The position numbers and the translations under genes are program-made. From Polytrichum commune (lineage: Eukaryota > Streptophyta > Polytrichopsida > Polytrichales > Polytrichaceae): a stretch of 60,000 nucleotides of DNA. The notes beneath the pieces are model-generated. The model was not told the DNA's origin. It searched no databases and saw only the letters and a list, made by a program, of their open reading frames with translations. Each line of letters opens with the position of its first letter. Position 1 is the stretch's first letter. Positions 12,681 through 23,520 of this stretch are shown here, piece by piece. The DNA lies in the NCBI GenBank assembly GCA_950295325.1, contig OX485805.1, forward strand, positions 49,502,758 through 49,562,757, written 5' to 3'.

Positions 12681-13564
12681 GTCTCTTCTCTGCTTTGACC
12701 ACCTTTAGTAATATTCCTCCCTGACCATCTCTGCTTCTTTTCCCCCTCAAGTCACAAATCCTCAAGTACGTATTCGTTGTCCATCACATTCTTACACCTT
12801 CCACTAGGTTGAGCAGGGTGGCCAGGATAAGACCTGTACAGGAAAGAAAGCTAGCCATGAGCTATTATGTACAGAATATTAGCAAATTTTGAACAATGGC
12901 TGATTAGATGTGATTCTTCTTTGACCTTTAATTTCTAGGTTCCTCACAAAGATAGGATAAGCTGATGTACTTGAGCACCACCAGAGCATGTCTATTTCTA
13001 AATCCTTGCAAAGTTATAGGTGGGGAGCAGGGTGGACTGAGACGTTTGTACTCCTTTCAATCTAAGATGGTTCAGGAAAGGGTGTCTAGTTTGACACCCA
13101 CTCATGATGGAATTCTTTTTGTAGTATTTGCACCTTCTACTGTGGAAGTGCAAATTTCGTCATCAACATAACTCAAGTCGTGACAGTTCTAACCTGGTTG
13201 AGGTTCTTATAGGGTGTTTTTTAGGTTACCTCTTATATTTTTTTCCTTGGCTTTTGTTTTTCCTATGGGGTTTTGTCTTATCGCTTCTGGTCTCCTTGTG
13301 TAGAAGTTGTGGGCCGAGTTACACATGATCCTTGTGTAGAAGTTGTGTAGAATTTTCTTGAGCATAATACTCAAGAAAAGGACTCACTGTCAGGAACTGA
13401 TGAAGTCAGTGAGGAGGCTGTGGAAATGGCTTCTTACATGCAGAATTGTTGTGGATGGCAGATTATTTTCTTATGATGTGATTTTTTTTCTATATCATTC
13501 TAGTTTTTGATGGCTTCCTCTTTGATTTCTTTTATTATCTTAATCTCTACGTGTTGCTTGAACC
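12681..13564 (+). other. VPS52 3' flank / probable 3' UTR
   Basis: The region after the stop codon has no recognisable gene. A polyadenylation site cannot be fixed. Short open frames here have no family resemblance that I can see. Confidence 0.4.
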
Positions 13565-13975
13565 TTGATACTTACAAGGATATATTCTTATTTGTTAGAG
13601 AACCTGCATTCAATTAGTCAAGACTCACTACCTTATTATGCAAGACATATTTGGATGTCGCAATCACATGTAAAACCTCCACAATTGAAAGACTCCATTT
13701 TCTTCAGCTTTCTTGAGGAAAATACTTGGGACACACCCCGAAATGTTGCTGTGGCTTGTGCCTCTAATGAATTCTGCAGGTTGCTTGCATCTTTCGCTCG
13801 AGAATCAATGTTGACAAGACCGCTGGAGTTTTCTCTTCGAAGGCATCCTCTTGACATGAATGGTAGGCTATCTGTGGGCTATCAGCTTCTCCACTTTCTA
13901 CCAAGGCAATCAATTCCTGTTGGTGTTCTGTTATCAGAGCTATCAATTGCTCTAACAGGGAGAATGTTTGATTAA
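13565..13975 (+). CDS. Unassigned 136-codon ORF
   Basis: An open frame of 136 codons downstream of VPS52. It is fairly balanced in composition and includes segments such as 'SIFFSFLEENTWDTP' and 'RRHPLDMNGRLSVGYQ'. I recognise no domain, signal peptide or membrane segment. It may be an exon of an unrecognised gene, a transposon remnant, or chance within the VPS52 3' region. No adjoining exon with convincing splice sites was found. Confidence 0.2.
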   Translation: MILTRIYSYLLENLHSISQDSLPYYARHIWMSQSHVKPPQLKDSIFFSFLEENTWDTPRNVAVACASNEFCRLLASFARESMLTRPLEFSLRRHPLDMNGRLSVGYQLLHFLPRQSIPVGVLLSELSIALTGRMFD

Positions 13976-14051
13976 ATCTCAATTAAGTTTAGCACATAAA
14001 TAGTTGCTATTTGTTCAGAATGCTTGAGGTGTTTCTCAGCTTCTGGCCGGT

Positions 14052-14131
14052 CTCGCATTCTCAAGTGTGAAGTACCGAAGGTGAAATTTTATGTGAACAA
14101 CTTGGGAAAACTCACACTTGGGAATGCGAGA
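14052..14131. repeat. Short imperfect inverted repeat
   Basis: 'ctcgcattctcaagtgtgaag' near 14052 pairs with 'ctcacacttgggaatgcgag' near 14112. This gives a stem of about 20 bp with a loop of about 40 bases. Confidence 0.6.
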
Positions 14132-14339
14132 TTTGAAAACTTCTGCTTTTTTTGGACATATGGACAGCTGAAATTTTGTGTGAAAAACTCCAACTGTTCA
14201 AGAATGTCATTTGTGCGGTCAGATCTACCATAAGAGGTGTTGATTTTCTTTGATAAGTTGTTGAATTGGCCTGAAGTGCTTTAGGCAATTTTGGGGAGAT
14301 TTTGGTTCAACCTTTAGGGGTTAAAACACATCTACTTGA

Positions 14340-15010
14340 GTGGTAGTGGTTGTGATTGTGGTTGTGATTTTGCTTGTGGTTTGGCACCTTCAATGACAAC
14401 CACAAGGTGGTTTGTAGTTGAAGGCGAAGAGTAAATTTAACCTCAATTATTGTCTCTTAAGGTAGATGGGTCTTGGATGGTTACTTTCTCTGACTAGCCC
14501 ACTTCTACTAGGATATGAAACTCACAATTAGTACACAATGGTTAGCAAATCCAAATTGAGGTTGTAGCCACTTTCCTTATAATTTTGTAATCATATGAAT
14601 ATCTTATTGATGATTCTCGTGTGCATTAAATTGTCGTATAGGTCCCTTCAATCATGTTGACTATAGATCATAGAATGGTTAGCATATTTTGAGCATGTTG
14701 TCCAATCTTTTTGATACACATGTCTTTTTTGTATTCATTCTTGGAGCCAAGACCTAACCACATACTGCTCAAATATAGGTGTACGATTAAGGTAAGTGAT
14801 TGAAGAAGGCACCTATTGGTGTAATTGTGGTCCAAACACAAACATGTTGTGGATTCTAGTATAAAGTTTTGTTTTTAAATACCTACCTCCTACAAACCCT
14901 CACTCATGCTTGAAGTTATCTTTGGGTGCTACAAAGTAACTACAAACCAAAAAATAAAACTAAAGATAGTAAATCACAACCATCACAACCACCTTCAACT
15001 ACACCTTGTG
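14340..15010. mobile_element. Probable TIR element with GT-rich ends
   Basis: The left side, gtggttgtgattgtggttg (from about 14347), is inversely repeated by 'aaatcacaaccatcacaacc' near 14970-14995. 'aaggtggtttgtagttga' is echoed by 'ccaccttcaactacacctt'. A family B fragment (about 14670-14790) lies inside. A similar GT-rich end occurs at 51495-51545. The boundaries and target duplication are not resolved. Confidence 0.45.
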
Positions 15011-15168
15011 GCACAAGTAATGAAATGAAAGTTATTAATATATCAATGCACCTTATCCATAAATAAGTGGAGCCAACAAGAGTAAATTGCAACTTTCAAG
15101 GATGGTTGTCAAACTCTCCTTGCAAAAAAATTCAATACCATGATGTAATTTGGAATTATAATGAGTGT

Positions 15169-15315
15169 CATAACATTATTCAGATCCAGAACAATGTTCT
15201 ATGGGACTGACAATATTCTACAGAATACTCCCCACATTCGGTTTGAATGTGGGGAATATTCTGCAAAGTACTGTCAGTCCCACAGAACATTGTTATGGAT
15301 CTGAATAATGTTACG
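15169..15315. mobile_element. Near-perfect foldback 1 (MITE-like hairpin)
   Basis: Arms of about 70 bp fold around a centre at about 15242. The left arm reads cataacattattcagatcca, then through 'atgggactgac' to 'ccccacattc'. The right arm returns 'gaatgtgggg', 'gtcagtcccac' and 'ggatctgaataatgtta' with few mismatches. There is no coding potential. Its termini resemble those of the foldback at 15542-15690. Confidence 0.85.
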
Positions 15316-15541
15316 GTGAGGAGGAATTGAATGATAGTGTCTTTCTAATGGCAATGAAGAGGATAATTATTACCCATAGCCATATCCTCTTACGGTTCAT
15401 GCATTAAAATCACATAAATGTATGGAATCTTGATTTCTTGCTTAGCTCGATTCCTCATCACACTAGTTATATATGAGAACCAACACATGTCACCTAACTA
15501 TGATGTTGGTTAACATAATCATAGCAAACTTGCTAGCACTG

Positions 15542-15690
15542 CATAACATCACTCAATGTCTCATGGTGTTCCGTGGGCCATGGCTAGTATTCTAGAATAT
15601 TTTGTTAGTTTAGTTTGAAGCTAACGAAATATTTTGGAATATTAGCCATGGCCCACAAAACACCATGAAGACATCGAGTAATGTTATGTT
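15542..15690. mobile_element. Near-perfect foldback 2 (MITE-like hairpin)
   Basis: Arms of about 70 bp fold around a centre at about 15617. The left arm has cataacatcactcaatgtct, then 'gtgggccatggcta'. The right arm has 'tagccatggcccac', then 'gacatcgagtaatgttatg'. It shares the terminal CATAACATYAYTC pattern with the foldback 230 bp upstream, but its internal sequence is unrelated. Confidence 0.85.
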
Positions 15691-16109
15691 ATCGTCAAAC
15701 TTTTTTTTCAATAATTAAAGATGGATTATTTAGTTTATTATTATTTTCAAAGTTTCTTGTTGAAAGACACCAATTTGCACTTGTGAATTCTCTAAGAAAC
15801 AAAATTATACATTTAACATGCTAGTACGGCGAGAGGGAATTATTGCACACATGCACATCTCTCGTTCATCTACCTAAAACAACCCAAGATTTGCTATAGT
15901 TAGTTGATGGGGCATCGGAATTAGCTTCGAAGACCCCGAATTAAACTAGTCCAAGTCAGTTGAGATGAATCGGCCACAAATCTATAGGAAGATGAAGTTT
16001 TTATGTAGGATGGAATGAGAAGTACACTCGTATGCAATGCCTCTCTCCCTACAACACCAACGTTGCCAAATTCCATCCAAACAATGCAATGAATGGGGAG
16101 AACCAATCA

Positions 16110-16332
16110 CTACTCTAAATATGATATTGAGTGTGACGTACTGTTCGGAGTCACATGTTCCTATATCTTTTCACTACTAATGTACTTTGTTACCAAGTAA
16201 AGATGTTAATATTTTGTAGTGTCTAAACAACCAATTCGACCATGGTTGGTAAAAAATGAGATGCATAGTAGACAATTATAGCATTGCGTAATTCCAAATA
16301 GTAAGTCACACTAAATATCATGTTCAGTGTAG
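16110..16332. mobile_element. MITE family A copy
   Basis: Inverted ends: 'taaatatgatattgagtgtg' near 16117, and 'cacactaaatatcatgttca' near 16308. The right half contains the family signature tagcattgcgtaattccaaa followed by 'tagtaagtcacac'. Related copies are at 27785-28022, 33092-33322, 37826-38044, 47962-48310 and 48418-48628. Confidence 0.65.
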
Positions 16333-17780
16333 TTGCAGATGAATCTGTTGAGTTTGAGAAATAAGTGGTTGGAGTTCAAGACTTCAGGAAAATTATTGAT
16401 CATTTTAGAGGAATCTATGGAACATACATCAAATTCATAAAGAACGTCCAAAAGATCAACAACATGTAACCGGTTGGACTTGGAAACACCAGGATTTCGA
16501 CTGATTATTTCCAAAATCCTCCCCGGACACTGATCTGACACTGAATGGATTGTTGACCTATTCATTGGGTGACCAAATTATATGTGCAGTTTCGCGAATT
16601 TGATTCTTGGAGAAGTTTTGAAACCCATCCCATGATGTATCGGGAGAGATTTTTGGACATAATCAATCGAAATCCTAGTGTTTTTCAAGTCCAACTGGTT
16701 ACATGTTGTTGATCTCAGGGAGTGCACTATTCATTAAAACCAAGCATCACGTGCGTGCATGCCCCTTATTAAAATACCCTTGTATACATTTTATTTTTGC
16801 TAAAATCAAGCAATATACCTACAAATCTCATTGCTTCAAAATACATTTCCATACGTACACAAGGGTCCAAAAACAAATACAGAAATTGTATATAACATGT
16901 GTACAAATGTTTGGAAATTCAAAAATATGGCCCTATTATATGTATAATATCAAATCATGGATTTTTAGTTATAAAGTCGTTACTTAGTGGATGAAAAAAC
17001 ACATGATTCTTGGTCCAAGTCTGACTTGAACGCGTAAACGCGTAAATGCGTACTTTACCTATATTTTTCTATAGCCTCATGTATATCTACTTCTTGCTTA
17101 ATAGCAATATGTCTCTTGTACGTACATTTTGTACATGCTTGTTTTAAATAATACCCCTTTTGTGCACCCACGTGTATAAATACAGTACTTGAACAGTGCA
17201 CTCCCTGGGTTGTTGATCTTTTGGATCTTCTTTATTGGCTTTGTCTGTAGGACGGAGACTATGCATCGACTTCTCTATTTCAAGAATAAATTTCCTAACT
17301 ACTTTGTGTTCACACTTGGACGTTACTTGTTCTTGTTGTTTTTGGGTCCAGTTTATTGAATGTGAATGTTATCTAGTTAACTATAGTTGCTCCCTAAAAT
17401 GTATTGAAAAAAAAATCTAGTTAATTGTAATTATTTTGACAGTTGTTGTTTATTTATTTTCAAATTTTCGGGTGATAAATGAGTAGCTTTAGTCCTCGAC
17501 CCACATTTGAGAAGAGGGTGCACAAACTCCAAGAAAGGCTTGGTTATAGGTATAGTAAATAGTCATGGACTGGCATGAGCAAAGTGGACAACTACAGTTG
17601 TAATCTTTCATAGTAAAAGGCAAAGCCTCACAGTTCTACCGTTTTCTTATTAATTTGACGTGTATTCCATAAATTCCTCTAAAACGATGCATAATTTTCC
17701 CGAAGTCTTGACCTCCAACCATTCAATTCTCAAACTTGACCGTTTCGTGTGCGACTAGCGGTTGATCCTCCGCGTTCATT
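16333..17780. mobile_element. Long-TIR repeat family element, interrupted
   Basis: The left arm (about 16333-16545) has the order gttgagtttgagaaat, 'gttcaagacttcaggaaaat', 'catgtaaccggttggacttg' and 'aaaatcctccccgg'. The right arm returns these in reverse from 16640, is broken by a 493-bp MITE at 16716-17208, and resumes at 17209; its outer portion appears at about 17655-17770. Solo or partial arms of the same family lie at 23311-23520, 38650-38895, 44795-45010, 52625-52800 and 53188-53365. No transposase is seen. Long TIRs suggest Mutator-like or foldback elements, but this is inference. Confidence 0.65.
16716..17208. mobile_element. Mutator-like MITE with 11-bp target duplication
   Basis: Begins CAGGGAGTGCACT and ends AGTGCACTCCCTG(G). 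It is flanked by identical gttgttgatct at 16705-16715 and 17209-17219. Removing it restores the 'catgttgttgatcttttgg' sequence found in other copies of the surrounding repeat, which confirms the insertion. A duplication of about 9-11 bp fits Mutator-like elements. A 94-codon frame inside shows no transposase features. Confidence 0.8.
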
Positions 17781-18054
17781 GTGCCAGGGCAAGTACCTGG
17801 AGCAGGATCCCATAAATTGTATCGGAAAGGGCAAGGTCAGGTCTCACACCACCTCCACCATCATCACTACCTTCTTGCAATTGCACTTTTAAAGCGTTTT
17901 TACAATGAATAAAAAAAGGAGAAATCATTGGCGGATGTGGCTTTGTCCTCACGTGTTGAAATTTTTGTATACGGGATGCTACGCCACATAACTTACGAGC
18001 ACAATTGTCGAACCAACGTGCCCAACGCTTCTCAATGATGGCCTTCTTGTCCAT
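17776..18054 (-). pseudogene. Possible Myb/trihelix-like transposon protein fragment
   Basis: A 92-codon frame whose start (KAIIEKRWARWFDNCARKL, then CGVASRIQKF) resembles the 'enRW..I...c..F.G' part of Myb/SANT-like proteins carried by plant Harbinger transposons and host trihelix factors. The remainder ends in a glycine-rich run. No tryptophan-rich N-terminal half was found in frame upstream. The resemblance is from memory of the family pattern and is weak. Confidence 0.25.
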
Positions 18055-18179
18055 GAATAATATTATTCCACCGCATGGTTGTGTTCCATTCTATATTTAG
18101 CATCTACCCTCCACTATCTCACCTTCATGGGAAGAAACTTAGAAAATAGGAAGAAACCGACACTCCAGTACAAATAATG

Positions 18180-18310
18180 ATGACCAGTGTCAGTATGAAT
18201 AGGAAGAATGTTGTGAACAGTGTCGGTGTTTTCAATGATAGTGCTCCTATGAATAGTATTTACAGTGTATAGTACCAGGATGAATAGTGTTTCCTATGAA
18301 TAGTGCCGGG
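18180..18310. repeat. Degenerate short repeats ('gaatagtgt' motif)
   Basis: Loose repetition of 'agtgtcagtatgaatag' and 'cctatgaatagtgccgg' style units. The copies are too diverged for a clean period. Confidence 0.5.
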
Positions 18311-18499
18311 AGGTATAAGGGTGAGTCTCCATGTAGGCTACTTGTCCACTAGTTTCTAGAAAAATAACGGGTCAGAGGTGTTTGCATGTACTTGAGCGCA
18401 AGCCTCCGTCCAACGTAATTACAGACAACACACGTACAGAAATGCCAATGTGTGGAAACTGCAAACAACACACAACCAACAGTTTCACCCTTGGAAATA

Positions 18500-21400
18500 G
18501 ATGCCCCACAATTTTGGTTTTGTTGAGCACGCCCACCTCCTAGCCATTATGCTCAACCTCTGGATGCTATTAAACTCATTGATAACATATACTCCCACTC
18601 CACCACTTCCTTCGTGGAACAATACAAGGAGACACATTTAGCCCTTATCTCTTTGTAAGCTTCTGCAAATCTCTCCTACACTAGGTAGCAAATGACTCTA
18701 GAGGTCAAAAATTTAATACCTCCAACTCCCAACTCACAGCCATAGCTTATGTTGACCACTTAGCCATTCTCACCGATAATATATCTAACATATAACCCCA
18801 ACTTACCAAATTACAAATATTCTCACATTGGGCACACATGGACCTAGATATCCCCATATGTGCAATAACGGGTTGCCCCAACAAATCAAAGGTACAATTG
18901 CTCACATTCACTCCCTATATTGAATCTCAAAATATCACATATTATCACCAATTTCTCCCTATCCTCTCCCAGAACGACCCCTACATATACCTTGGCATTA
19001 AAGTAATCTCCTTATGAAAATGGTATCTACAAAAACATGTCACTATTGAAACAATTAAAAAACAAAGCACACTATTCCTCACCTCCCTAGCATCACTACA
19101 ACAGAAAGAATTAAAATCCTCAATATTGTAATCCACCCAGGTATCGAATATGCTTTCTACGTAACCCCGTTTTCCACCTTAGAATTTTCCACACTTGATC
19201 AATTACTTATCAAACTCAAAAAACAAGCTTCTCACATTCCTATTAGTTTCCATAATATATTTACATCAAAACTCCCCAGAGAAACATTTGGAATAGGCAC
19301 ACCCTTGCTCCTCTCAAGGTATGTTGCCACTCTCGCCAAACAAACTATCCCAAACACTTAATGACCCAAGCTCACTAGGGGACATTTACCAAGGTCTTGC
19401 TAAATATATAGTTACCATATATGGAGATGCAAAATACTTACCTAACCTCATGTTCCGTACATGTTATCGCTCTCCAATAACAAGACCCCTACATATTCTT
19501 AAAGCCAAATTTAATATGCACTTTGAATCTACGGAAACTACATTCCCATTACAACCCCCCCCCCCCACACACACACACGTCATACAAAATGGTATAATAG
19601 CCCTTTCTACACAACACTCATAGCCCCCAAAAAGCCAACACAACAAAATTCATTACTAAAATAGCAACATTCAATATTACTACAATACAACAAATTCGAG
19701 ATTCCCATCAAGCATGTATACTAACTTACATCAAGTTTCAAACAATATATAAAACTAAATCACGCATTATAAAAGCGACTCTACTTCAAGCTTGTACCTT
19801 CTTTCCACCGTCCACACTCACACCCCTCTTGCATTTCTAACCACCCAAATTCAACCCCCATAACCACCTCTAAACAACCATCTCCCCCCACCACATGATG
19901 TACCAATCAACAAAATCTCCACCCTAAAACTTACAAATCATAAAGACACATAGGGCGCCACCAAAACCACATGTAAATTTCTTTGCACATTGCCACAACC
20001 ACACACCACCTCTAAATGGCTCCTCAAGAAAAACTTATTTCATGTTGGTAACATTTACTATGATCAACACCTCCTACTCCTCACTAGACATTGTACGCAA
20101 AAAACTTATAGTCTACTTAAACAATCATTTCTCGCATCCTACTTCCACAAACAACATAAAGATCGGTGATATATCCGCCATGCTCTCCACATCCCAAAAC
20201 TCACTTTACACACCCATGAATGTAACCCCGATAAAGACTTTATCACATCTAAACCATTAATACAAATCCACCCACCATTTGCCCAAATTCATGACCACAC
20301 CGGTGCTTACCAAACATCTATCCCACTCAACAGACTCTTTTGGCTATGGGAATGTTTCTTTAGTTACACATCACACCCCTACCCACCACAACTTGACTTC
20401 GCCACTCTTCCTCTTGGTTGAAAGAGACTTAACAACCCTCCCTAGAAAACAACCCCACACCATTTCACCAATAAACACACATTGTTGTTTACCTAATAAC
20501 ATCCTCTCATCCATCCTTGACGATTCTAATTTCACCCACTCTTAATTCTCATCCCCTCTAACATGCCCCCTCTGATTCTTACAATATTATTCACCTCACC
20601 ATAAGGATATAATCTTTGGCTCCATGGGCCCCACCTTCTCCTACCAATGGCTAGGTCACAAATATGCCTACCTTCCAACCCCACCCCTTATTCCTAAAGC
20701 CCTTCGTTGTGCCCCATTCCACCACTAACCTCCATCCACTAAATTACCCACCACAACACTCATACTACATAGACAACTCATTTATCCCACTGGATAACCA
20801 TGGTAATGGTAATATTGTAGGTTCATGTGTATTTAATGGGCTTGCTCACTCCTCCTCAACCAACTCCTTTCCCTATGTATCCAAATGGTTAGATAATGCA
20901 AACATCCATCAACCTTGGTCTAACCTCTTTTGGGATTCCAAATGTAACTTTGATGCCCAAGCCACTCAAGTCCTCAAATTCCAAAAACACACTCAACCCA
21001 ACCCTCTCCCCCTATGTAACCTTTGTCACCTCAAACAAAACGACATATGTCTTCATCTTCTCTCATGTTGCACTAATAAACACACCAGCACCCTTTGCAC
21101 CAATAGACACAATAATAAAGAGGTACACGTGTTTACCGCCACTCTTCTCTCCCATCCTCTCACATGACATTTCACCCTTAACCATGCCGAAATCCAAAAC
21201 AACCAGACCCCATATTACACCTTACCCTCTTGACTACTCCCATGTAGTTGCTTCCTCTCCCGATGTAGATGTTTACCACGACTAAGACCGGACATCCTTT
21301 GCATTACTTTAGAGGCAAACCACCTACTTATGACCCTCCAGTGTCTCCTTCCCCAACTCTCACAGTACAATTTATTAGATTTACATACTACAATGACAGA

Positions 21401-21720
21401 TTCCCCGAAGAAAGTACGACTCGTAAACACGAAAAAAATTACAACATTCTCATCCCCCACCTTCAACAATTGCAATGGAACACTCTCCCTCCCATGATTA
21501 TTACCGCCGGCATTATAGGCACCATTCACAAAGAAACAATCAATCCATCACACACCATTCTAGAAATGGGGATTCCCCAATGCAAAATACAAAGCCTCAT
21601 GGGAACCAATTTCCCTCATGGCCATCAAACGTCATACTTTTGTCATACTTGACAAGTGCAAACTGAAAAAGCACCAAGTACACAATCCTTCTCCAATAGT
21701 AGCGCTCCTTTACATGACAA
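18500..21720 (+). mobile_element. Decayed non-LTR retrotransposon (RT, RNase H, Zn knuckle, RLE endonuclease)
   Basis: A C-rich + strand shows domain traces in LINE order across frameshifts and stops. The RT domain has QGDTFSP (about 18625), AIAYVDHLAILTDN at about 18741 in place of the usual YADD, ITGCPNKSKVQLL, and PYIYLGIKV at about 18980. An RNase H start, YYIDNSFIPLDN (about 20763), matches the family Y.DGS pattern with the Gly changed; most of the domain after it is missing. A cysteine/histidine knuckle, CNLCHLKQNDICLHLLSCC, lies at about 21015. An RPDILCI-type motif (about 21284), followed by FIRFTYYNDRFP at about 21370, fits the PD..D catalytic pattern of restriction-like endonucleases. 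RT plus RNase H plus RLE resembles the Dualen/RandI clade. No upstream AP endonuclease domain was recognised. It is clearly dead. Confidence 0.75.
20664..21167 (+). pseudogene. LINE ORF fragment: RNase H start plus zinc knuckle
   Basis: The longest intact frame of the retroelement (167 codons). Residues about 34-55 carry the RNase H first strand (YYIDNSFIPLDN, then GNIVGSCVFN). Residues about 118-136 carry the C-x2-C...H...C knuckle, followed by TNRHN and a 'TATLLSHPLT' helix. The middle of RNase H, including its second and third acidic residues, appears deleted. In the next frame, from about 21269, the coding trace continues with the endonuclease region (127 codons). Confidence 0.6.
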
Positions 21721-23310
21721 CTGATGTGATTTTCAATCTCTTTCACGACACCAAGTGAGAAACAACCCTTCTTTTCCGGCTACTAGTATAGTAGCCAGTG
21801 TCAATAAGTTAAGAGAGTTTCTAAAACATCGAAGTAAAGTAATCTCCCGCTCAAGTACGGTTAAGTGCGCAATTTTTTTGACAAAACTCATGGTTTGTAT
21901 TTTATTGTTTGAACATGTCATGCAGAGTCATTTGTCACGAATGCGTAAATTTTTTTTACACTCAACATTCAATGTCAGTTTGTTAACGTTTCACTTAAAC
22001 GTCTCAAACGATCGTCGCAGTTCATCGTCGTACATCTATCCAACTTCCGTTTGAACGTCGGAGCAAAGCAAACGGTCGTCGATGTTGAGGACAATGATGT
22101 GTAGAGCTTCAAAACCCTTGAAGTCGGTGGCACTTTCGGATTCAACAAATGTCTCGATAGGCTTGATTCCGTTATCGATAGGTGGTTCTTCTTCAATTTG
22201 CATTGTTTCCGGATCTTCTTCAACGTCCTCCATCTTTGTTGTTTGCATCATCGATATTTAACAAACTTCTCATTTCTTTTGGTTCGATGGAGATCTACAA
22301 AGTACGCACCTACCAACTAAGTGCGCACCAATGGCTATGGTTCAAAGTGCGTACTTAAGTGGGAGAACAATGTAGATGAACAAAGTTTTTCATGCACCCG
22401 CACGCACATCTTAATCAACAAAGTTATTCATGCACTAATTAAGCTCCAACTCTCAATTGACCCAACGATTTGTGGCAGCGACGTAAGTTGATCCTGAAAA
22501 TGTTAAAAATCCTTGTCACTCAATTTTATTATTTATAACTGATTTGAGCATGGAATTAGAATCTGAGGCTCCAAATTCACATACTAAGATTAGGTTGGGA
22601 TGAATCAATCATAAACAAAGGAGACAGGTTTTTACAGGAGCCCTGAAATTTCCACCACAAATATCAAGCCCTGATCATGAGCACATTGCACCAGAGACCG
22701 ACTTGGGACACCTTGAGCATTGAAAAGTTGATCTATATCCATACATCAGACTCAAAACCTCAGCAACCATGGGCCTTCAACAATCTCAATCGCCTCACCT
22801 CCACAATCATCCTTGGCACTTTCTTCCCTACTACAATTCTCTTGAAAATGAAAAATTGCTGTGTTTTGGAGCAACTTGTAGTTTGAACAGCAAAGCAATG
22901 CACATAAATACAATGTCATACTTGCCATTTTATATCAACAACTGAAGTGTTCTACTGGAGTGACAACTGCATGCTTCTGCTGAAATCAGAAGTGTTCCTT
23001 TTCTATTAATGGAAGCATTTGAACTGGCACAGAAAAATGGGCAGGCTCTCTTTTTCTCGAGCATCTTTATCACATATTCAAAGGGCTCCTATACGTGAAA
23101 GACACTGAAATACTCAATGGTACCCGAAAACGTAAAACCAAAACAAAAGAGCCTTGCAGCAAATCAATGGCACAAAAGACAGTAGAGTTATTGCCACTGG
23201 CATGCCTGGCCGCTTGAGTCCACCGGCATGCGCAACCACATATAATAACTTATTATTGGATGCAGAGTGGTTTAGTTTTGCGACCAATGACTGGGGAGGA
23301 CCAACCACTA
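21721..23310. other. Intergenic, no gene seen
   Basis: An acidic 71-codon frame on the minus strand (22036-22251, with EDVEEDPETMQIEEEP near its start) is not recognisable and is not supported by neighbouring exons. Otherwise I see only AT-rich unique sequence. Confidence 0.35.
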
Positions 23311-23520
23311 GTTCCAGATGAACCAGTTGAGTTTGAGAAATAACCGGTCAAAGTTCAATGCTTCAGGAAAATTACCAATCATTGCAGAGGAATATATATA
23401 TTATGCTTCAAATTAATTAAGAGCAACCAAAAGATCACAACATGTAACTCGTTGGACTTGGAAATGCTAGGATTTTGACAAATTATGCCCAAAAATCTCC
23501 CCAGACACTGTGTGTGACTA
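23311..23520. repeat. Solo arm of the long-TIR family
   Basis: Carries the family order gttgagtttgagaaataacc, 'ttcaggaaaattacc', 'catgtaactcgttggacttg' and 'aaaaatctcccc'. No opposing arm is evident nearby, so it is a truncated or recombined copy. Confidence 0.65.
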
